Notes under the pieces: generated by a model
What the model was told of the DNA's origin: nothing
What the model saw: the letters and a program-made list of their open reading frames with translations, nothing else
Databases searched by the model: none
Source: Polyangium mundeleinium
Lineage (GTDB): Bacteria; Myxococcota_A; Polyangia; Polyangiales; Polyangiaceae
Direction: 5' to 3'
DNA: 64,000 nt
Assembly: GCF_028369105.1 (NCBI RefSeq)
Contig: NZ_JAQNDO010000001.1
Span: forward strand, 11,998,501-12,062,500
Made by a program: the position numbers and the translations under genes
Part shown: positions 16,253 through 27,049 of the stretch, one piece after another
Layout of the letters: every line of letters starts with the position of its first letter
How positions within the stretch are numbered: position 1 is the stretch's first letter

Positions 16253-17680
16253 ATGTCGCGTGAGCTGGCGAAGGAATCGAGCCTCGCGCCCCTCGCGCTG
16301 CGTCTCGATCCGCGCGCGTTCGTCGGGTTCACGCTGGCGATCGTCGCGGCCTTCGTGACGCACCGCGGCTGGCTCGGCGGGCCGCTCGGGCTCACGCGGC
16401 CCGCAGAGATCACGCTCGGGATCGTCGCGGTCGCGGCCACGCTCTGGCTCACCGAGGCCGTGCCGCTCTTCGTCACGAGCCTCGTCATCCTCACGCTCGA
16501 GCTCGTCTGGCTCTCGCCCGCCCTCGACCCCGCGCACCACGGCCCGACGCTCTTCCTGAACGCGTTCTTCTCGGACGTGACGCTCCTCTTCCTCGGCGGC
16601 TTCGTGCTCAGCGTCGCCATCGAGCGCACCCAGCTCGACCGGCGCATCTCGCGCGCGCTCCTCCGCCGCGCGGGCACGTCCCCGCAACGCGTGCTGCTCG
16701 CCATGATGATCGCGACGAGCGTGATCGGCGTGTGGATGAGCAACACGGCCGCGTGCGCGTTGATGCTCGGCCCGGCGGCGTCGATGCTCGCGCGGGTCCC
16801 GCCGGGGGACGGGTTCCGCAAGGCGCTCCTGCTCGGCATCGCGTTCTCGGCGAACCTCGGCGGCCTCGCCACGCCGATCAGCTCGCCGCCCAACGCGATC
16901 GTGATCCGGTACCTCGGCGCCGAGGCGCCAAGCTTCGCGGTGTGGATGGCGCTCGCCGTGCCGCTGCAGGTGGTGCTTCAGCTCCTCTTGCTCGTTTACC
17001 TCGGGCGTCGTTACCCGAGCGGCGTGAAGGCGATCACGCTCGACGACGAGGCGCCACGTCCGTTCGGACGGCCGCAGGCGCTCGTGCTCGGCGTGTTCGT
17101 GTTGACGGTGGCAGGCTGGATCTTCGGCGGCGCGCTCTCGATCACCTCGGGCACGGTCGCGCTCCTGCCGGTCGTGGTCTTCTTCGGCACGGACCTCCTG
17201 CGCGCGCCGGACCTGCGCGCCCTGCCGTGGGACGTGATCCTCCTCATCGGCGGCGGGCTCGCGCTCGGCGCGGCCGTCGAGCAATCGGGGCTCGCCGCGT
17301 GGGCGACACAAAAGCTCCCGACCGCGGGGCTGCCACCCTTCGTCGTGATGGGCGTCGTGGCGGTCTTCGCGGTGGTGGTCTCGTCGGTCATGAGCAACAC
17401 GGCCGCGGTCAACCTGCTCGCGCCCGTGGTGATCGGGCTCGAAGGCGTGCCCTCCGCGCCCCTGCTGCTCGTCGCGGCGTTCGCGTGCACGCTCTCGATG
17501 CCGCTGCCGGTGAGCACGCCGCCGAACGCGATGGCGTACGGGTTCAGCGTGGATCCCTCCGGGCGGGGCGAGTTCACGGCGCGGGACATGATCGTCCCGG
17601 GTACGTTCCTCACGATCGTCGGCCTCGGGGTGCTGGCCGCGTTCACGAAGCTCTGGTTTCCGCGGTTTCTGGCGTTTTAG
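16253..17680 (+). CDS. DASS/SLC13 family divalent anion:sodium symporter
   Basis: This 475-aa inner-membrane protein carries both Ser-Asn-Thr signature loops of the DASS family (MSNTAAC at residues 162-168 and MSNTAAV near 388). Each is paired with a re-entrant Pro motif (TPISSPPNA near 207-215 and PVSTPPNAMAYG near the end). The family moves dicarboxylates, citrate, sulfate or phosphate, usually with sodium. Which of these applies cannot be decided. The start MSRELAKESS is chosen over an upstream in-frame ATG because the extension is Arg/Gly-rich noise. The stop overlaps the stop of the convergent kinase gene by two bases (TTAG). Confidence 0.85.
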   Translation: MSRELAKESSLAPLALRLDPRAFVGFTLAIVAAFVTHRGWLGGPLGLTRPAEITLGIVAVAATLWLTEAVPLFVTSLVILTLELVWLSPALDPAHHGPTLFLNAFFSDVTLLFLGGFVLSVAIERTQLDRRISRALLRRAGTSPQRVLLAMMIATSVIGVWMSNTAACALMLGPAASMLARVPPGDGFRKALLLGIAFSANLGGLATPISSPPNAIVIRYLGAEAPSFAVWMALAVPLQVVLQLLLLVYLGRRYPSGVKAITLDDEAPRPFGRPQALVLGVFVLTVAGWIFGGALSITSGTVALLPVVVFFGTDLLRAPDLRALPWDVILLIGGGLALGAAVEQSGLAAWATQKLPTAGLPPFVVMGVVAVFAVVVSSVMSNTAAVNLLAPVVIGLEGVPSAPLLLVAAFACTLSMPLPVSTPPNAMAYGFSVDPSGRGEFTARDMIVPGTFLTIVGLGVLAAFTKLWFPRFLAF

Positions 17681-20600
17681 CCGCGCTTCCGCGCGCCCAT
17701 CGCAAACGCGATTCCCGCCTGCAAGCTCCCCTTCGTCACGATCCCCTGCAGTTCCGCCGAGCTTCCCACGAGCGACCGCGCCACGTCCGCGCGCACGCCC
17801 GTCAGGATCGCCTGCGCTCCGAGCAGCTTCAGCGCCGACGCCGTTCGGACGAGCGCCTCCGCGATGTAGATGTCGCCACCCTTCACGCCCGTCACGTCCA
17901 GGATCACCGCGCGCGCTCGCCGCTCTGACGCGCCGCGCAGCGCTGCGCCCATCACCTCGTCCGAGCGCGCTCGGTCCATCGCCCCGATGAGCGGCATCAC
18001 CACCACGTCGTCCGTGATCGGGATGATCGGCGTCGACAGCTCCGCCAGGCGCTCGCGCTGCACCTCGATGATGTGCGCTTGCAGCGACTCGCGCTCGAGC
18101 TCCGCGAGCATGCGTTGTTCGAGCTCGACGCGGAGTTGCTCCGCCGTCTCGTTCGACTCCCGCGTCCGCCGCGCGACCTCCTCTTCGAGGCCCTCGTTCG
18201 TGCGCAGCAGCTCCTCCGTCACGCGCTGCACCTCCGTGTAGAGCAGCGCGCTCTCCACCGCGGCGCCCGCTTGCGAGGCCAGGAAGTCCACCAGCACGAG
18301 CCGCGCCGGCACGAACGCCTCCGTCGCGAGCGCGTGCTCCAGGTAGATGATCCCCACGAGCCGGCCCTTGTGCAGCATCGGCGTGCACAGGATCGAGCGC
18401 GGCGAGCGCGCCACCATGTACCGATCCTTCGCGAAGCGCCGATCCGAGCGCGCGTCGCCGAGCAAGAGCGGCTCGCGCGTGCGCCGCACGTACTCCACCA
18501 CCGAGAGCGGCAGCTCCTCCGTCTCCTCCGCGAGCACGCTCGGGCCCGCCGTCAGCCGCTCGGGATCCACCACCATCATCGCCTCGACCCAGAGACGACC
18601 GCCCCGCTCGATGAGCAGCATCCCCCGGTCCGCGCCCGCGCTCTCGATCACCGCGCGCACGACGCGCAAGAGCACACGTTCGAGGAGGATCTCGCCCGCG
18701 ATCGCCTGCGCCGCGCGGATCACCGTGGCCGTGTCGAGCGTCGCGAACGAACGCTCGCCGGGGCTCGAGTTCGCCGGCATGTCCCACGGCGGCGTCTCGT
18801 TCTCCCAGAGATCCTCGTACCGCGCCGCGATGTTCTCCACCTTCGCGCGCGCGCCCCAGCGCTGGTAGGCCTTGCGCGCGTCGAGCACGTAGGCGCGGGC
18901 GAGGCGTTTTCGGCCCCGCATGATGTGATGCACGGCCGCGCGCTCGCTCGCGAGCGCCTCGTCCTTGATGAAGCCGTGCTCGCACGCGCCCGCGATCGCC
19001 GTCTCGAAGAGGTCGATCGCCTCGGCGTCGCGTCCCTCCGCGCGCGCGCGCTCCGCGCGGACGAGGTCGAGCCGGTGCTGGTACGTCTCCGGGCAGCTCC
19101 GCGCGAGGGCGGCGAGATCGGCCTCGCGTCGATCGAGGTCCGCCCGCCGGCGCGCCTGATCCGCGGGCGTGCCAGTGTGGAGCAATGCGGCCGCGACGAT
19201 CGCGCCGTGGAAGACGACCTCCGTCGCGAAGTACTGCGCGACGACCGTGGGGAGCAGCGTCTCGGCCTCGGCGGCCGCCTTCTCCGCGAGCTCGAGGTCG
19301 TGGAAGAGCAGGCCGAGCTCCAGGCGCGCCGCGTGGTAGCGGCACGCGATGAACGGCAGCTTCTTCTCGACCAGCGAGGCGACGAACGAGACCTCCTCGA
19401 ACTCGCGATCCGAGAGCGAGATCCGGCCGCGCGTCCGGCCGCGCAGGCAACGGATGAGCTGGTACATGATCCGCAGGTACGCCTCCGACGTCGCGTCCCG
19501 CGTCTTCTGCATCAGCGTGAGGAAGCCCTCGGCCTCCTGCTCGACGACGGCGAGGTCCTCGCCGATCCCGAGCCGCACCATCGTCGTCGAGAAACACGCG
19601 TACGACAGGAACGAGAAGTCGCCCGTCGCGAGCCCCTCGCGGTGCGCACGTTCGAGGAACGGCAGGCACGCCGAGAGCGGGCGGCGGAACGGGTGCAGGG
19701 TCGCGCCCTGGTTCAGGTAGACCTTGCAGGCGATGTTCGGGCTCGGCAGCCGGTCATGCAGGCGCAGGGCGATCTCGCCCATCCGGTGCGCCTCTTCGTA
19801 CCGCCGCGCCGCGACGAGGCTCATGCCGTAGGCGGAGAATCCGTAGGCGGAGAGCTCCGTTGGCCCCCACGCGAGCGTCGCGCGCACCATGCGCGCGCAC
19901 ACGAAAAACAGGAGCGACGGCGACGTGCCGTACGCCGCCGACACGAGGTGCATCCACGTCCGCAACGTCGCGCGCTTCCGCGCGTCGTCGAGCGGCGGGG
20001 CCGAGGTGATCGACTCGATCGAGCGGGCTTCGAGCTCGGCCGCGAGCGCGGCTTGCTCCTGCGCGAGCGCCGCTTCGAGGTCCGCCTCGTCCGGGAGCGC
20101 CTCGCCGAGCAACGCGAGCGCCTCGCGGGCCACGCGCACGGCGTCCGCGAACCTGCCCTGCGTCACGTAGAGGACCACCAAAAGGTCGTGCACGCCGGCG
20201 CGATCGAGCGCCGAGTTCGCGTGGGACAGGAGGAGCGCGAAGAGCTGCTCGGCCTCGTGGAACTGGCCCGTCAGGTAGGCGCACGCCGCGCGGTCACGCG
20301 TGAGCGCGAACGTGAGGAACGTGTGCTCGTCCCAGCCGCGCTCGCCGAGCAGCTCCATGCCCGTCGCGAGGTAGCCGATCGCCGCCTCGTACGCGGCCGC
20401 GCCCTTCGCCTGTTGCCCGCCGTCGAGCGCGAGCCGCGCGATCTCCAGCCGCTCGGCCGGATCCTTCATCACCGCGATGCCGCGGCTCATGTGCAAGAGC
20501 AGCTCGAAGAGCCCTTCGCCCTCCATGCCGATCTCGTCGCGCAGCCGCCGCCCGATCGCGAGGTGCAGCGCGGGCACTTCCTCCGGGCGCAGGAGCGAGT

Positions 20601-22677
20601 AGGCCGCCTGCTGCACCTTGTCGTGCGAGAACCGGAACGCGCGCGGCGCGATCGGCCGGGGTGGGGTCGACTTGCCCGACCCGCGCGGCGTCGAAGGCCG
20701 CACGCGCACAGGAAGCACGAGCCCCTCGCTCAGCGCCGCGGCGAGGTCCGCGCGCACCTCGACCTCCGGCCTGTCGGCGAGCGCCCCGAGCGCGTCGATC
20801 TGGAACTCGTGCCCGAAGACCGACGCGAGCTCGAGCGTCCGCTGCGCCGCGGGCGAGAGGTCGCCGATCTTGTCGAGCAGGAGCGTCACGATGTCGTCGG
20901 TGACCGTCTCCTCGATCCGCGCCTCGTCCGAGACCACGGCGCCCGTCGCCGGATCCACCTCGACGAGGCCCTCGCGCACGAGCGTGCCGAGGAGCTGCCG
21001 GATGAAGAGCGGATTGCCGCTCGTCTTGCTCCACAAGAGCACGCCGAGCGACTCCACGTCCGCGAGGTCGCAGCCGAGCAGCCCCGCGACGAGCGCGCGC
21101 ACGTCCGACGGGCGCAGCGGCCGGAGCTCCACCTTCGAGACGGGCACGCCTTGCCACTCGACCTCGTCGATCACACGCCCGACGGCCCGGAACCCATCCC
21201 CGTCCTCGCGGCCGCGGAACGCCACGACGACGAGCAGGTAACTCGACTGCGGATCGGCGAGCAGGTCGCGCAGGAGCTTGAGCGAGGCGGGGTCGGCCCA
21301 CTGGAGATCGTCGAGGAAAAGCAGCACCGGCCGGCGCCGCGTGAACACCGACAGGAAGCGCTGCACGACGAGCGCGAAGCGGTTCTGCGACTCGATCGGC
21401 CCGAGGTCCGGCGCGGCCTCCGCGGGCCCGAAGAGCAGCCCGACCTCGGGGACCACGCGCGTGACGAGCTCGGCGTTCGGCCCGAGCGCGACGTCGATCT
21501 CGCTGCGGATGCGCGCGAGCTCGGACTCGCTCTCGGCGAGCGCCGCGCGCACGAGCTCGCCGAGCGCGTGGCCGAAGCCCGAGAACGGCAGGCCTTGCCC
21601 GATCGGATCGAACTTGCCCGTGACGATGTAGGCGTCCTCGGGGCCGATGCGCGTGGCCGCGTCGAGGACGAGCGCGGTCTTGCCCATGCCGGGGGCGCCC
21701 TGGATGGCGAAGAGCTCACGCCCGCCGCGCCGCGCTCGCTCGATCGCCGAGGCGAACGTCTCGCGCTCCGCGTCGCGGCCGTAGAGCCGCACCGCCGACG
21801 CCAGCATCGTCGGCCGGTCCTGACCGCCGAGCGGGAAGGGATCGATGCGGCCCGATTTGCGCAGGCGCGTGAGGCACGTCTCGAGGTCGGCCACGAGCCC
21901 GCGCGCGCTCTGGTACCGATCGTCGGCGCCCTTCGCGAGCAGCTTGAGCACGAGGCGCGACACGGCCGGCGGCACGTTTGGTTCGAGCTCGTGCGGCGGC
22001 TTCGGCGTGCGCGCGAGGTGCGCGTGCACGAGCGCGACCGGGTCCTGCGTGGTGAAGGGCGGCGAGCCCGTCAGCATCTCGTAGAGCACGGCGCCGAGCC
22101 CGTAGAGGTCGGCGCGGTGGTCGACCGGGCGGTTCGTGCGGCCCGTCTGCTCGGGCGGCATGTACGCGAGCGTCCCCTCGGGCGCTTGCGGGTTCGGCGT
22201 GCGGAGCGACTCCTCGCCGACGCGCGCGGCCGAGGTGAAGTGGAGGATCCAGACGGCGCCGTCGTCCTCGCGAAAGAGCACGTTCTTCGGGGCGATGTCG
22301 CGGTGGACGATGCCGTGCGCCGCGAGCGTGGAGAGCGCCCGCCCGAGCGCGATCGTGATCTCCAGGGCGGTCTCGATGCGCAGCCTGCGCGTCGCGAGCA
22401 GCTCCGCGAGCGTGCATCCGCCGGGGTCGGCGCGCAGCAGCGCGAACACGTCGCCGTGCTCGACGAGGCCGAGCGTGCGCGGGACGATGGTCTCGCCGAG
22501 GTCCTTGGCGATGGCGTGGGCGCGGCGGATGCGCGCGCGTTCCTCCCCGCGGGCGCGGGCACGCGCCGTCTCGACGAGCACGGGCGTGCCGTCCTCGAGC
22601 TGGCCGCGATGCAGGGCGAAGCGCGTGTCCTCAGCGAGGGTTGCGATGATGGTGCAGCCGGGGAACTCGGGGACCAT
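17677..22677 (-). CDS. Giant regulator: degenerate Ser/Thr kinase, AAA ATPase, TPR-like, GAF and STAS domains
   Basis: The 1666-aa product begins with a protein-kinase fold (residues ~10-270). HRDIAPKN (125-132) keeps the catalytic Asp. The usual VAIK Lys is replaced in VLVETA (E36 region), and DFG is replaced by LHF (145-147), so it is probably a pseudokinase. A NACHT/AAA_16-type ATPase follows, with Walker A GAPGMGKT (327-334) and Walker B LLFLDD (452-457). Residues ~690-1250 are helical repeats of TPR type. A GAF domain (~1290-1430), a coiled coil (~1455-1520) and a stressosome-like STAS domain (VILDVTGVKGGD) end the protein. Such PknK-like chimeras are numerous in myxobacteria and act in cytoplasmic signalling; the input is unknown. 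The ribosome site is GGAGG, about 11 bases upstream. Confidence 0.85.
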   Translation of the reverse strand: MVPEFPGCTIIATLAEDTRFALHRGQLEDGTPVLVETARARARGEERARIRRAHAIAKDLGETIVPRTLGLVEHGDVFALLRADPGGCTLAELLATRRLRIETALEITIALGRALSTLAAHGIVHRDIAPKNVLFREDDGAVWILHFTSAARVGEESLRTPNPQAPEGTLAYMPPEQTGRTNRPVDHRADLYGLGAVLYEMLTGSPPFTTQDPVALVHAHLARTPKPPHELEPNVPPAVSRLVLKLLAKGADDRYQSARGLVADLETCLTRLRKSGRIDPFPLGGQDRPTMLASAVRLYGRDAERETFASAIERARRGGRELFAIQGAPGMGKTALVLDAATRIGPEDAYIVTGKFDPIGQGLPFSGFGHALGELVRAALAESESELARIRSEIDVALGPNAELVTRVVPEVGLLFGPAEAAPDLGPIESQNRFALVVQRFLSVFTRRRPVLLFLDDLQWADPASLKLLRDLLADPQSSYLLVVVAFRGREDGDGFRAVGRVIDEVEWQGVPVSKVELRPLRPSDVRALVAGLLGCDLADVESLGVLLWSKTSGNPLFIRQLLGTLVREGLVEVDPATGAVVSDEARIEETVTDDIVTLLLDKIGDLSPAAQRTLELASVFGHEFQIDALGALADRPEVEVRADLAAALSEGLVLPVRVRPSTPRGSGKSTPPRPIAPRAFRFSHDKVQQAAYSLLRPEEVPALHLAIGRRLRDEIGMEGEGLFELLLHMSRGIAVMKDPAERLEIARLALDGGQQAKGAAAYEAAIGYLATGMELLGERGWDEHTFLTFALTRDRAACAYLTGQFHEAEQLFALLLSHANSALDRAGVHDLLVVLYVTQGRFADAVRVAREALALLGEALPDEADLEAALAQEQAALAAELEARSIESITSAPPLDDARKRATLRTWMHLVSAAYGTSPSLLFFVCARMVRATLAWGPTELSAYGFSAYGMSLVAARRYEEAHRMGEIALRLHDRLPSPNIACKVYLNQGATLHPFRRPLSACLPFLERAHREGLATGDFSFLSYACFSTTMVRLGIGEDLAVVEQEAEGFLTLMQKTRDATSEAYLRIMYQLIRCLRGRTRGRISLSDREFEEVSFVASLVEKKLPFIACRYHAARLELGLLFHDLELAEKAAAEAETLLPTVVAQYFATEVVFHGAIVAAALLHTGTPADQARRRADLDRREADLAALARSCPETYQHRLDLVRAERARAEGRDAEAIDLFETAIAGACEHGFIKDEALASERAAVHHIMRGRKRLARAYVLDARKAYQRWGARAKVENIAARYEDLWENETPPWDMPANSSPGERSFATLDTATVIRAAQAIAGEILLERVLLRVVRAVIESAGADRGMLLIERGGRLWVEAMMVVDPERLTAGPSVLAEETEELPLSVVEYVRRTREPLLLGDARSDRRFAKDRYMVARSPRSILCTPMLHKGRLVGIIYLEHALATEAFVPARLVLVDFLASQAGAAVESALLYTEVQRVTEELLRTNEGLEEEVARRTRESNETAEQLRVELEQRMLAELERESLQAHIIEVQRERLAELSTPIIPITDDVVVMPLIGAMDRARSDEVMGAALRGASERRARAVILDVTGVKGGDIYIAEALVRTASALKLLGAQAILTGVRADVARSLVGSSAELQGIVTKGSLQAGIAFAMGARKRG

Positions 22678-22827
22678 GCGGGGGGAGCCTCCGCCGGAGG
22701 GGGAGTTTCGACCGCACGATACGGCGGGTTCGGGCGCGGATGGAAGGGGCGAGAAGTCCGGGATCTTGCTCGCGCCGGGGAAAAACCTCTCGGTCCCCCA
22801 AGCCCCCCCGGCCGACGTGGGGCCCGG

Positions 22828-23880
22828 TCACGGCTTCGGGGGCGACGGCTGGTGGGGGGCGCGCGTCTTCGGCGTCCACCCCTTGGAGTACGCGCCGTGT
22901 TTCTTCGGCGTGGGCTGCGGGGGCGGGCGCCAGAGTGTCGGATCGGCCTCGGCGGCGGGGTCGGGCGTGGCGTCGGCGCAGCAGCGGAAGGAGACGAAGT
23001 AATAGGTGAACTCCGGCTCGTGGCTCACGGTCATGGGCCGGCAGGCGTTCCGCACGTGGCCCCAGGCGCCGCCTTTCAGCCCGGCCCACTTCGACTTTTC
23101 GTAGTTCTTCTCCGCGTTGACCCACTCATCCACGTTTCCGGTTTGATCGTGGACGTCGAACCCGCTCGCGCAGCCGGGCATCTCGCCGCTCGACACGCTC
23201 TGGTCGAGCCGAAAAAGCTCTTGATCCTGGAGCCAGGCCTCACGCGAATAAATGTTCTTGAGGACGGGCTGGTACCAGGGGTTGTCGATGTTGCAGGTTT
23301 TCGGGTCGCGCTTGTACCCATAAGGGAATGGCGTCTTTTTCGGCCCTTCACAGGCCGCGACCCACTCGCTCTCCCAGCAGAGGCGTTTTCCCTGCTCCTG
23401 GCACATCTGAAGCGAGTCGTACCAGTCGACCATGACCGGCGGATGCGCGCCCGCTTTGTTCGGATACTCGTATTTGTCGATGCAGTATCGCTGGCGCCGG
23501 AGCTCCGTCTTGCACTTCTGCGCCTGCTCGGCGAACTCGTGGCAGATGATGATCTTGTTCGGCTTGTTGTGCTCTTTTTTCAGGCACTCGAGCTCGACGT
23601 CGGGGCAATACGTCGTGTCGACGAAGGCCATGTCGTCCGGGCAAGGCGACTTCGCTTTCGCCTCGCTCGCCGGCGCCGCGGACATCAGCTCCGCGCTCGT
23701 GCTCGCGGAAGGAGCGGCCGTTTTCGCCGTGGGAACGAGCTCCGCCGGGGGCGCGCTCGACGTTGGGCCAGGCACGCCCGTCGTGTTCGCCCCTTTTGGT
23801 AACTCCGTTGGACCGCCGCAGCTCGATGCCGTGAGGGACATCACGGCGGCCACGGTCAACCTTTTCAAATTCGATCCCAT
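22828..23880 (-). CDS. SUMF1/formylglycine-generating-enzyme-fold lipoprotein
   Basis: This 350-aa protein starts at MGSNLKRLTV and has a lipoprotein signal (MSLTASSCGG). A Ser/Ala/Pro linker and then a SUMF1-type domain follow. Recognisable parts are YCIDKYEYPNKAG, the WYDSLQMCQEQGKRLCWESEW segment, FPYGYKRDP, and GNVDEWVN followed by GLKGGAWGHVRNACRP. Extra Cys pairs suggest disulfides. Related proteins include formylglycine-generating enzymes, EgtB and PvdO. In lipoprotein versions like this the active-site Cys/metal residues are usually not evident, so a structural or binding role is as likely as catalysis. It shares layout with the second SUMF1 lipoprotein at 37.3-38.3 kb. Its start lies only 37 bp from that of sucC on the other strand. 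Confidence 0.8.
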   Translation of the reverse strand: MGSNLKRLTVAAVMSLTASSCGGPTELPKGANTTGVPGPTSSAPPAELVPTAKTAAPSASTSAELMSAAPASEAKAKSPCPDDMAFVDTTYCPDVELECLKKEHNKPNKIIICHEFAEQAQKCKTELRRQRYCIDKYEYPNKAGAHPPVMVDWYDSLQMCQEQGKRLCWESEWVAACEGPKKTPFPYGYKRDPKTCNIDNPWYQPVLKNIYSREAWLQDQELFRLDQSVSSGEMPGCASGFDVHDQTGNVDEWVNAEKNYEKSKWAGLKGGAWGHVRNACRPMTVSHEPEFTYYFVSFRCCADATPDPAAEADPTLWRPPPQPTPKKHGAYSKGWTPKTRAPHQPSPPKP

Positions 23881-23917
23881 GCTGGACTCATGCGTGTGAT
23901 ACCTTGCCCGCCCTCGC

Positions 23918-25111
23918 ATGAAAATCCACGAGTATCAAGCCAAGCAAATCTTCGCACGCTACGGGATCCCCGTGCCGAAGGGTGAGCCTGCCTTCTCCGT
24001 GGCGGAGGCGGAGGCCGCGGCGAAGCGCCTGATCGAGGCGACCGGGATCCCGGTGGTCGTCGTGAAAGCCCAGATCCACGCGGGCGGCCGCGGCAAAGGC
24101 GGCGGAGTGAAGGTCGCAAAGGGCGGCGTCGCCGAGGCGCGCGAGCTCGCCGAGAAAATCCTCGGCATGCAGCTCGTCACGGTGCAGACGGGCCCCGCCG
24201 GGCAGAAGGTCCGCAGGCTCTACATCGAGCAGGGCCTCGACATCGACCGCGAGATCTACCTCGCGCTCACGCTCGACCGTGATCGCCGCCGCATCGCCGT
24301 GATGGCCTCGCGGGAGGGCGGCATGGACATCGAGCAGGTCGCCCACGACACGCCCGAGAAGATCCACACGCTGCACGTCGACCCCGTGATCGGCCTCGCC
24401 CCCTACCAGGCCCGCAAGCTCGCGTTCGCGCTCGGGCTCGGGGCGAAGGAGCAGATGCGGCAGTTCACGAAGCTCGTCGACAGCCTCTACAAGTGCTTCC
24501 TCGCCGAGGACGCCTCGCTCATCGAGATCAATCCGCTCATCGTGACGAAGAAGGGCGACATCGTCGCGCTCGACGGCAAGGTGACGTTCGACGACAACGC
24601 CGAGGTCCGCCACCCCGAGTGGGCGGATCTGCGCGACGCGGATGAGGAAGATCCGGTCGAGCTCGAGGCGAAGAAGGTCGGTATCTCGTACGTCTCGCTC
24701 GACGGCGACATCGGCTGTCTCGTGAACGGCGCGGGCCTCGCGATGGGCACGATGGACATCATCCTGCACTACGGCGGCAAGCCCGCGAACTTCCTCGACG
24801 TCGGCGGCGGCGCCACGCAGGAGCAGGTGAAGAAGGCGTTCCAGATGATCCTTCGCTCCGACAAGGTGAAGGGCGTCTTCGTCAACATCTTCGGCGGCAT
24901 CATGCGCTGCGACGTGGTCGCGGCGGGTATCGTCGCGGCGACGAAGGAGCTCGGTTTGTCGGTGCCGCTCGTGGTGCGGCTCGAAGGCACGAACGTCGAG
25001 GCGGGTCGCAAGATCCTCGACGAAAGCGGCCTGAAAATCGAGAGCGCTTCCTCCATGGGCGACGGCGCGCAAAAGATCGTCGCCGCGGTGAAACCGGGCG
25101 CCGCGGCCTGA
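23918..25111 (+). CDS. sucC: Succinyl-CoA synthetase, beta subunit (ADP-forming)
   Basis: This 397-aa protein has the canonical start [20 protein letters not shown]. It then shows the ATP-grasp glycine-rich segment [17 protein letters not shown] and the C-terminal signature [14 protein letters not shown] with LVVRLEGTN. With SucD it interconverts succinyl-CoA and succinate with ADP phosphorylation in the TCA cycle. Length matches the bacterial family. There is no Shine-Dalgarno before the ATG, so initiation may be leaderless or depend on a very short leader. sucD follows after 40 bp. Confidence 0.97.
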   Translation: MKIHEYQAKQIFARYGIPVPKGEPAFSVAEAEAAAKRLIEATGIPVVVVKAQIHAGGRGKGGGVKVAKGGVAEARELAEKILGMQLVTVQTGPAGQKVRRLYIEQGLDIDREIYLALTLDRDRRRIAVMASREGGMDIEQVAHDTPEKIHTLHVDPVIGLAPYQARKLAFALGLGAKEQMRQFTKLVDSLYKCFLAEDASLIEINPLIVTKKGDIVALDGKVTFDDNAEVRHPEWADLRDADEEDPVELEAKKVGISYVSLDGDIGCLVNGAGLAMGTMDIILHYGGKPANFLDVGGGATQEQVKKAFQMILRSDKVKGVFVNIFGGIMRCDVVAAGIVAATKELGLSVPLVVRLEGTNVEAGRKILDESGLKIESASSMGDGAQKIVAAVKPGAAA

Positions 25112-25151
25112 TGCCGGGGATGATTTTCGTCACGAAAAGGAACCAGTTGCG

Positions 25152-26024
<873 letters not shown>

Positions 26025-26170
26025 TCGCCTCCGCCCGTCCCGCTCCCCTCCCTTCCCTCCCCCCACATTCCCTCGTTTCACCTCTTTCCCGGCGGGAAAG
26101 CGGCTGGGGGGAGGCTCGCTTGCCGAGCCGGCGGGGCCGTCTCATGGAGCCTCCCCGGGAGGCCACGACC

Positions 26171-26791
26171 ATGAGGCATTTCGCGCGCTCGCTTTTCGCC
26201 TTCTTCGCCGTGAGCGCCGCCTTCTCCGCCGAAGCGCGGGCCGAAGCACCGGGGGCGTTCGCCCTCCGCGACCTCAAATACGCCGGCGCCGGCTGCCCCG
26301 AAGGATCCGTCGCGTACCTCGCCTCGCAGGACGCAGCGGCCTTCACGATCCTCTTTTCCAAGCTTTATGCCGAGATCGGGCCGAACGTGGACCGCGACGA
26401 CGCCAAGAAGCGCTGCAACCTCACCCTTCTCTTCGAGGTCCCGCCTGGCTGGTCCTTCGCCATCGAGGGCGGCGACGTGCGCGGCTATGCGTTCCTCGAA
26501 GCGGGCCTCACCGGCATTGTCCGCTCGATCTATTCGTTCCCCGGCCTCTCCCGCGAGGAGCGCGCCTTCGAGATGGTGTTCCAGGGCGTGATGGACGAAA
26601 TCTACGAGAAACACGACGTCCTCGCGCCGGACCACCCCGTCCCCTGCACAGGCCGGAAAAACCTGCACATCAAGACCGACGCCCTCCTCGACGACCGCCT
26701 CGCCCGCGGCAAGAGCGGCCTGCTCACCGTCGATAGCGTGGACGGCGTGGTTCGACAAACCTATCGACTGCGCTGGGCCCACTGCGGTTGA
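26171..26791 (+). CDS. Secreted DUF4360-type protein
   Basis: Start ATG 26171 follows GGGAGG. The 206-aa protein has a signal peptide (FARSLFAFFAVSAAFSAEARA). The mature part shows the pattern of DUF4360 proteins: GAGCPEGSVAYL, a central FTILFSKLYAEIG, then RCNLTLLFEVPPGWSFAI and a late CTGRKNLHIKT. Two or three Cys probably form disulfides. The biochemical role of this family is not established. The 146 bp between sucD and this gene include a perfect six-bp hairpin (GGCTCG-CTTGC-CGAGCC at about 26113-26129) without a T tract, so a separate promoter is possible. Confidence 0.75.
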   Translation: MRHFARSLFAFFAVSAAFSAEARAEAPGAFALRDLKYAGAGCPEGSVAYLASQDAAAFTILFSKLYAEIGPNVDRDDAKKRCNLTLLFEVPPGWSFAIEGGDVRGYAFLEAGLTGIVRSIYSFPGLSREERAFEMVFQGVMDEIYEKHDVLAPDHPVPCTGRKNLHIKTDALLDDRLARGKSGLLTVDSVDGVVRQTYRLRWAHCG

Positions 26792-27049
26792 AGCAAATCA
26801 GGTCCGCTCCGCCGCCTGCGCGTGAAAACGTCCACGACACACGCTGCGGAGATCACGCCGATTTCGCGAAGCCGACGCGATAAAAGCCTTGACGTGGGAA
26901 GACGGCTGACGTTGCATGGTTCATACGCTCGCCCTCCGGGCACCCGACGGACGATTCTTACGTCGGTGACGTCGCGGGGCCGAGCGTGGGCTCGTTGTCC
27001 GAGCTCCAGGGGGCGACCTTCCTATTTTCGAACGAAAGGTGGAGAAGCC

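Noticed and set aside
16163-19669. Minus-strand open frame of 1168 codons crossing the DASS gene and the end of the regulator
   Set aside because: Low-complexity basic and acidic composition; both overlapped genes have clear family motifs in other frames.
18073-23802. Plus-strand open frame of 1909 codons opposite the large regulator gene
   Set aside because: Arg/Leu/Ala-rich product without domains, fully antisense to a gene with convincing domain motifs. It is an artefact of very high GC.
26889-26917. Promoter (TTGACG, 17 bases, TTGCAT) before the GMC gene
   Set aside because: The -10 hexamer matches consensus at only three of six positions, too weak to report as a feature.
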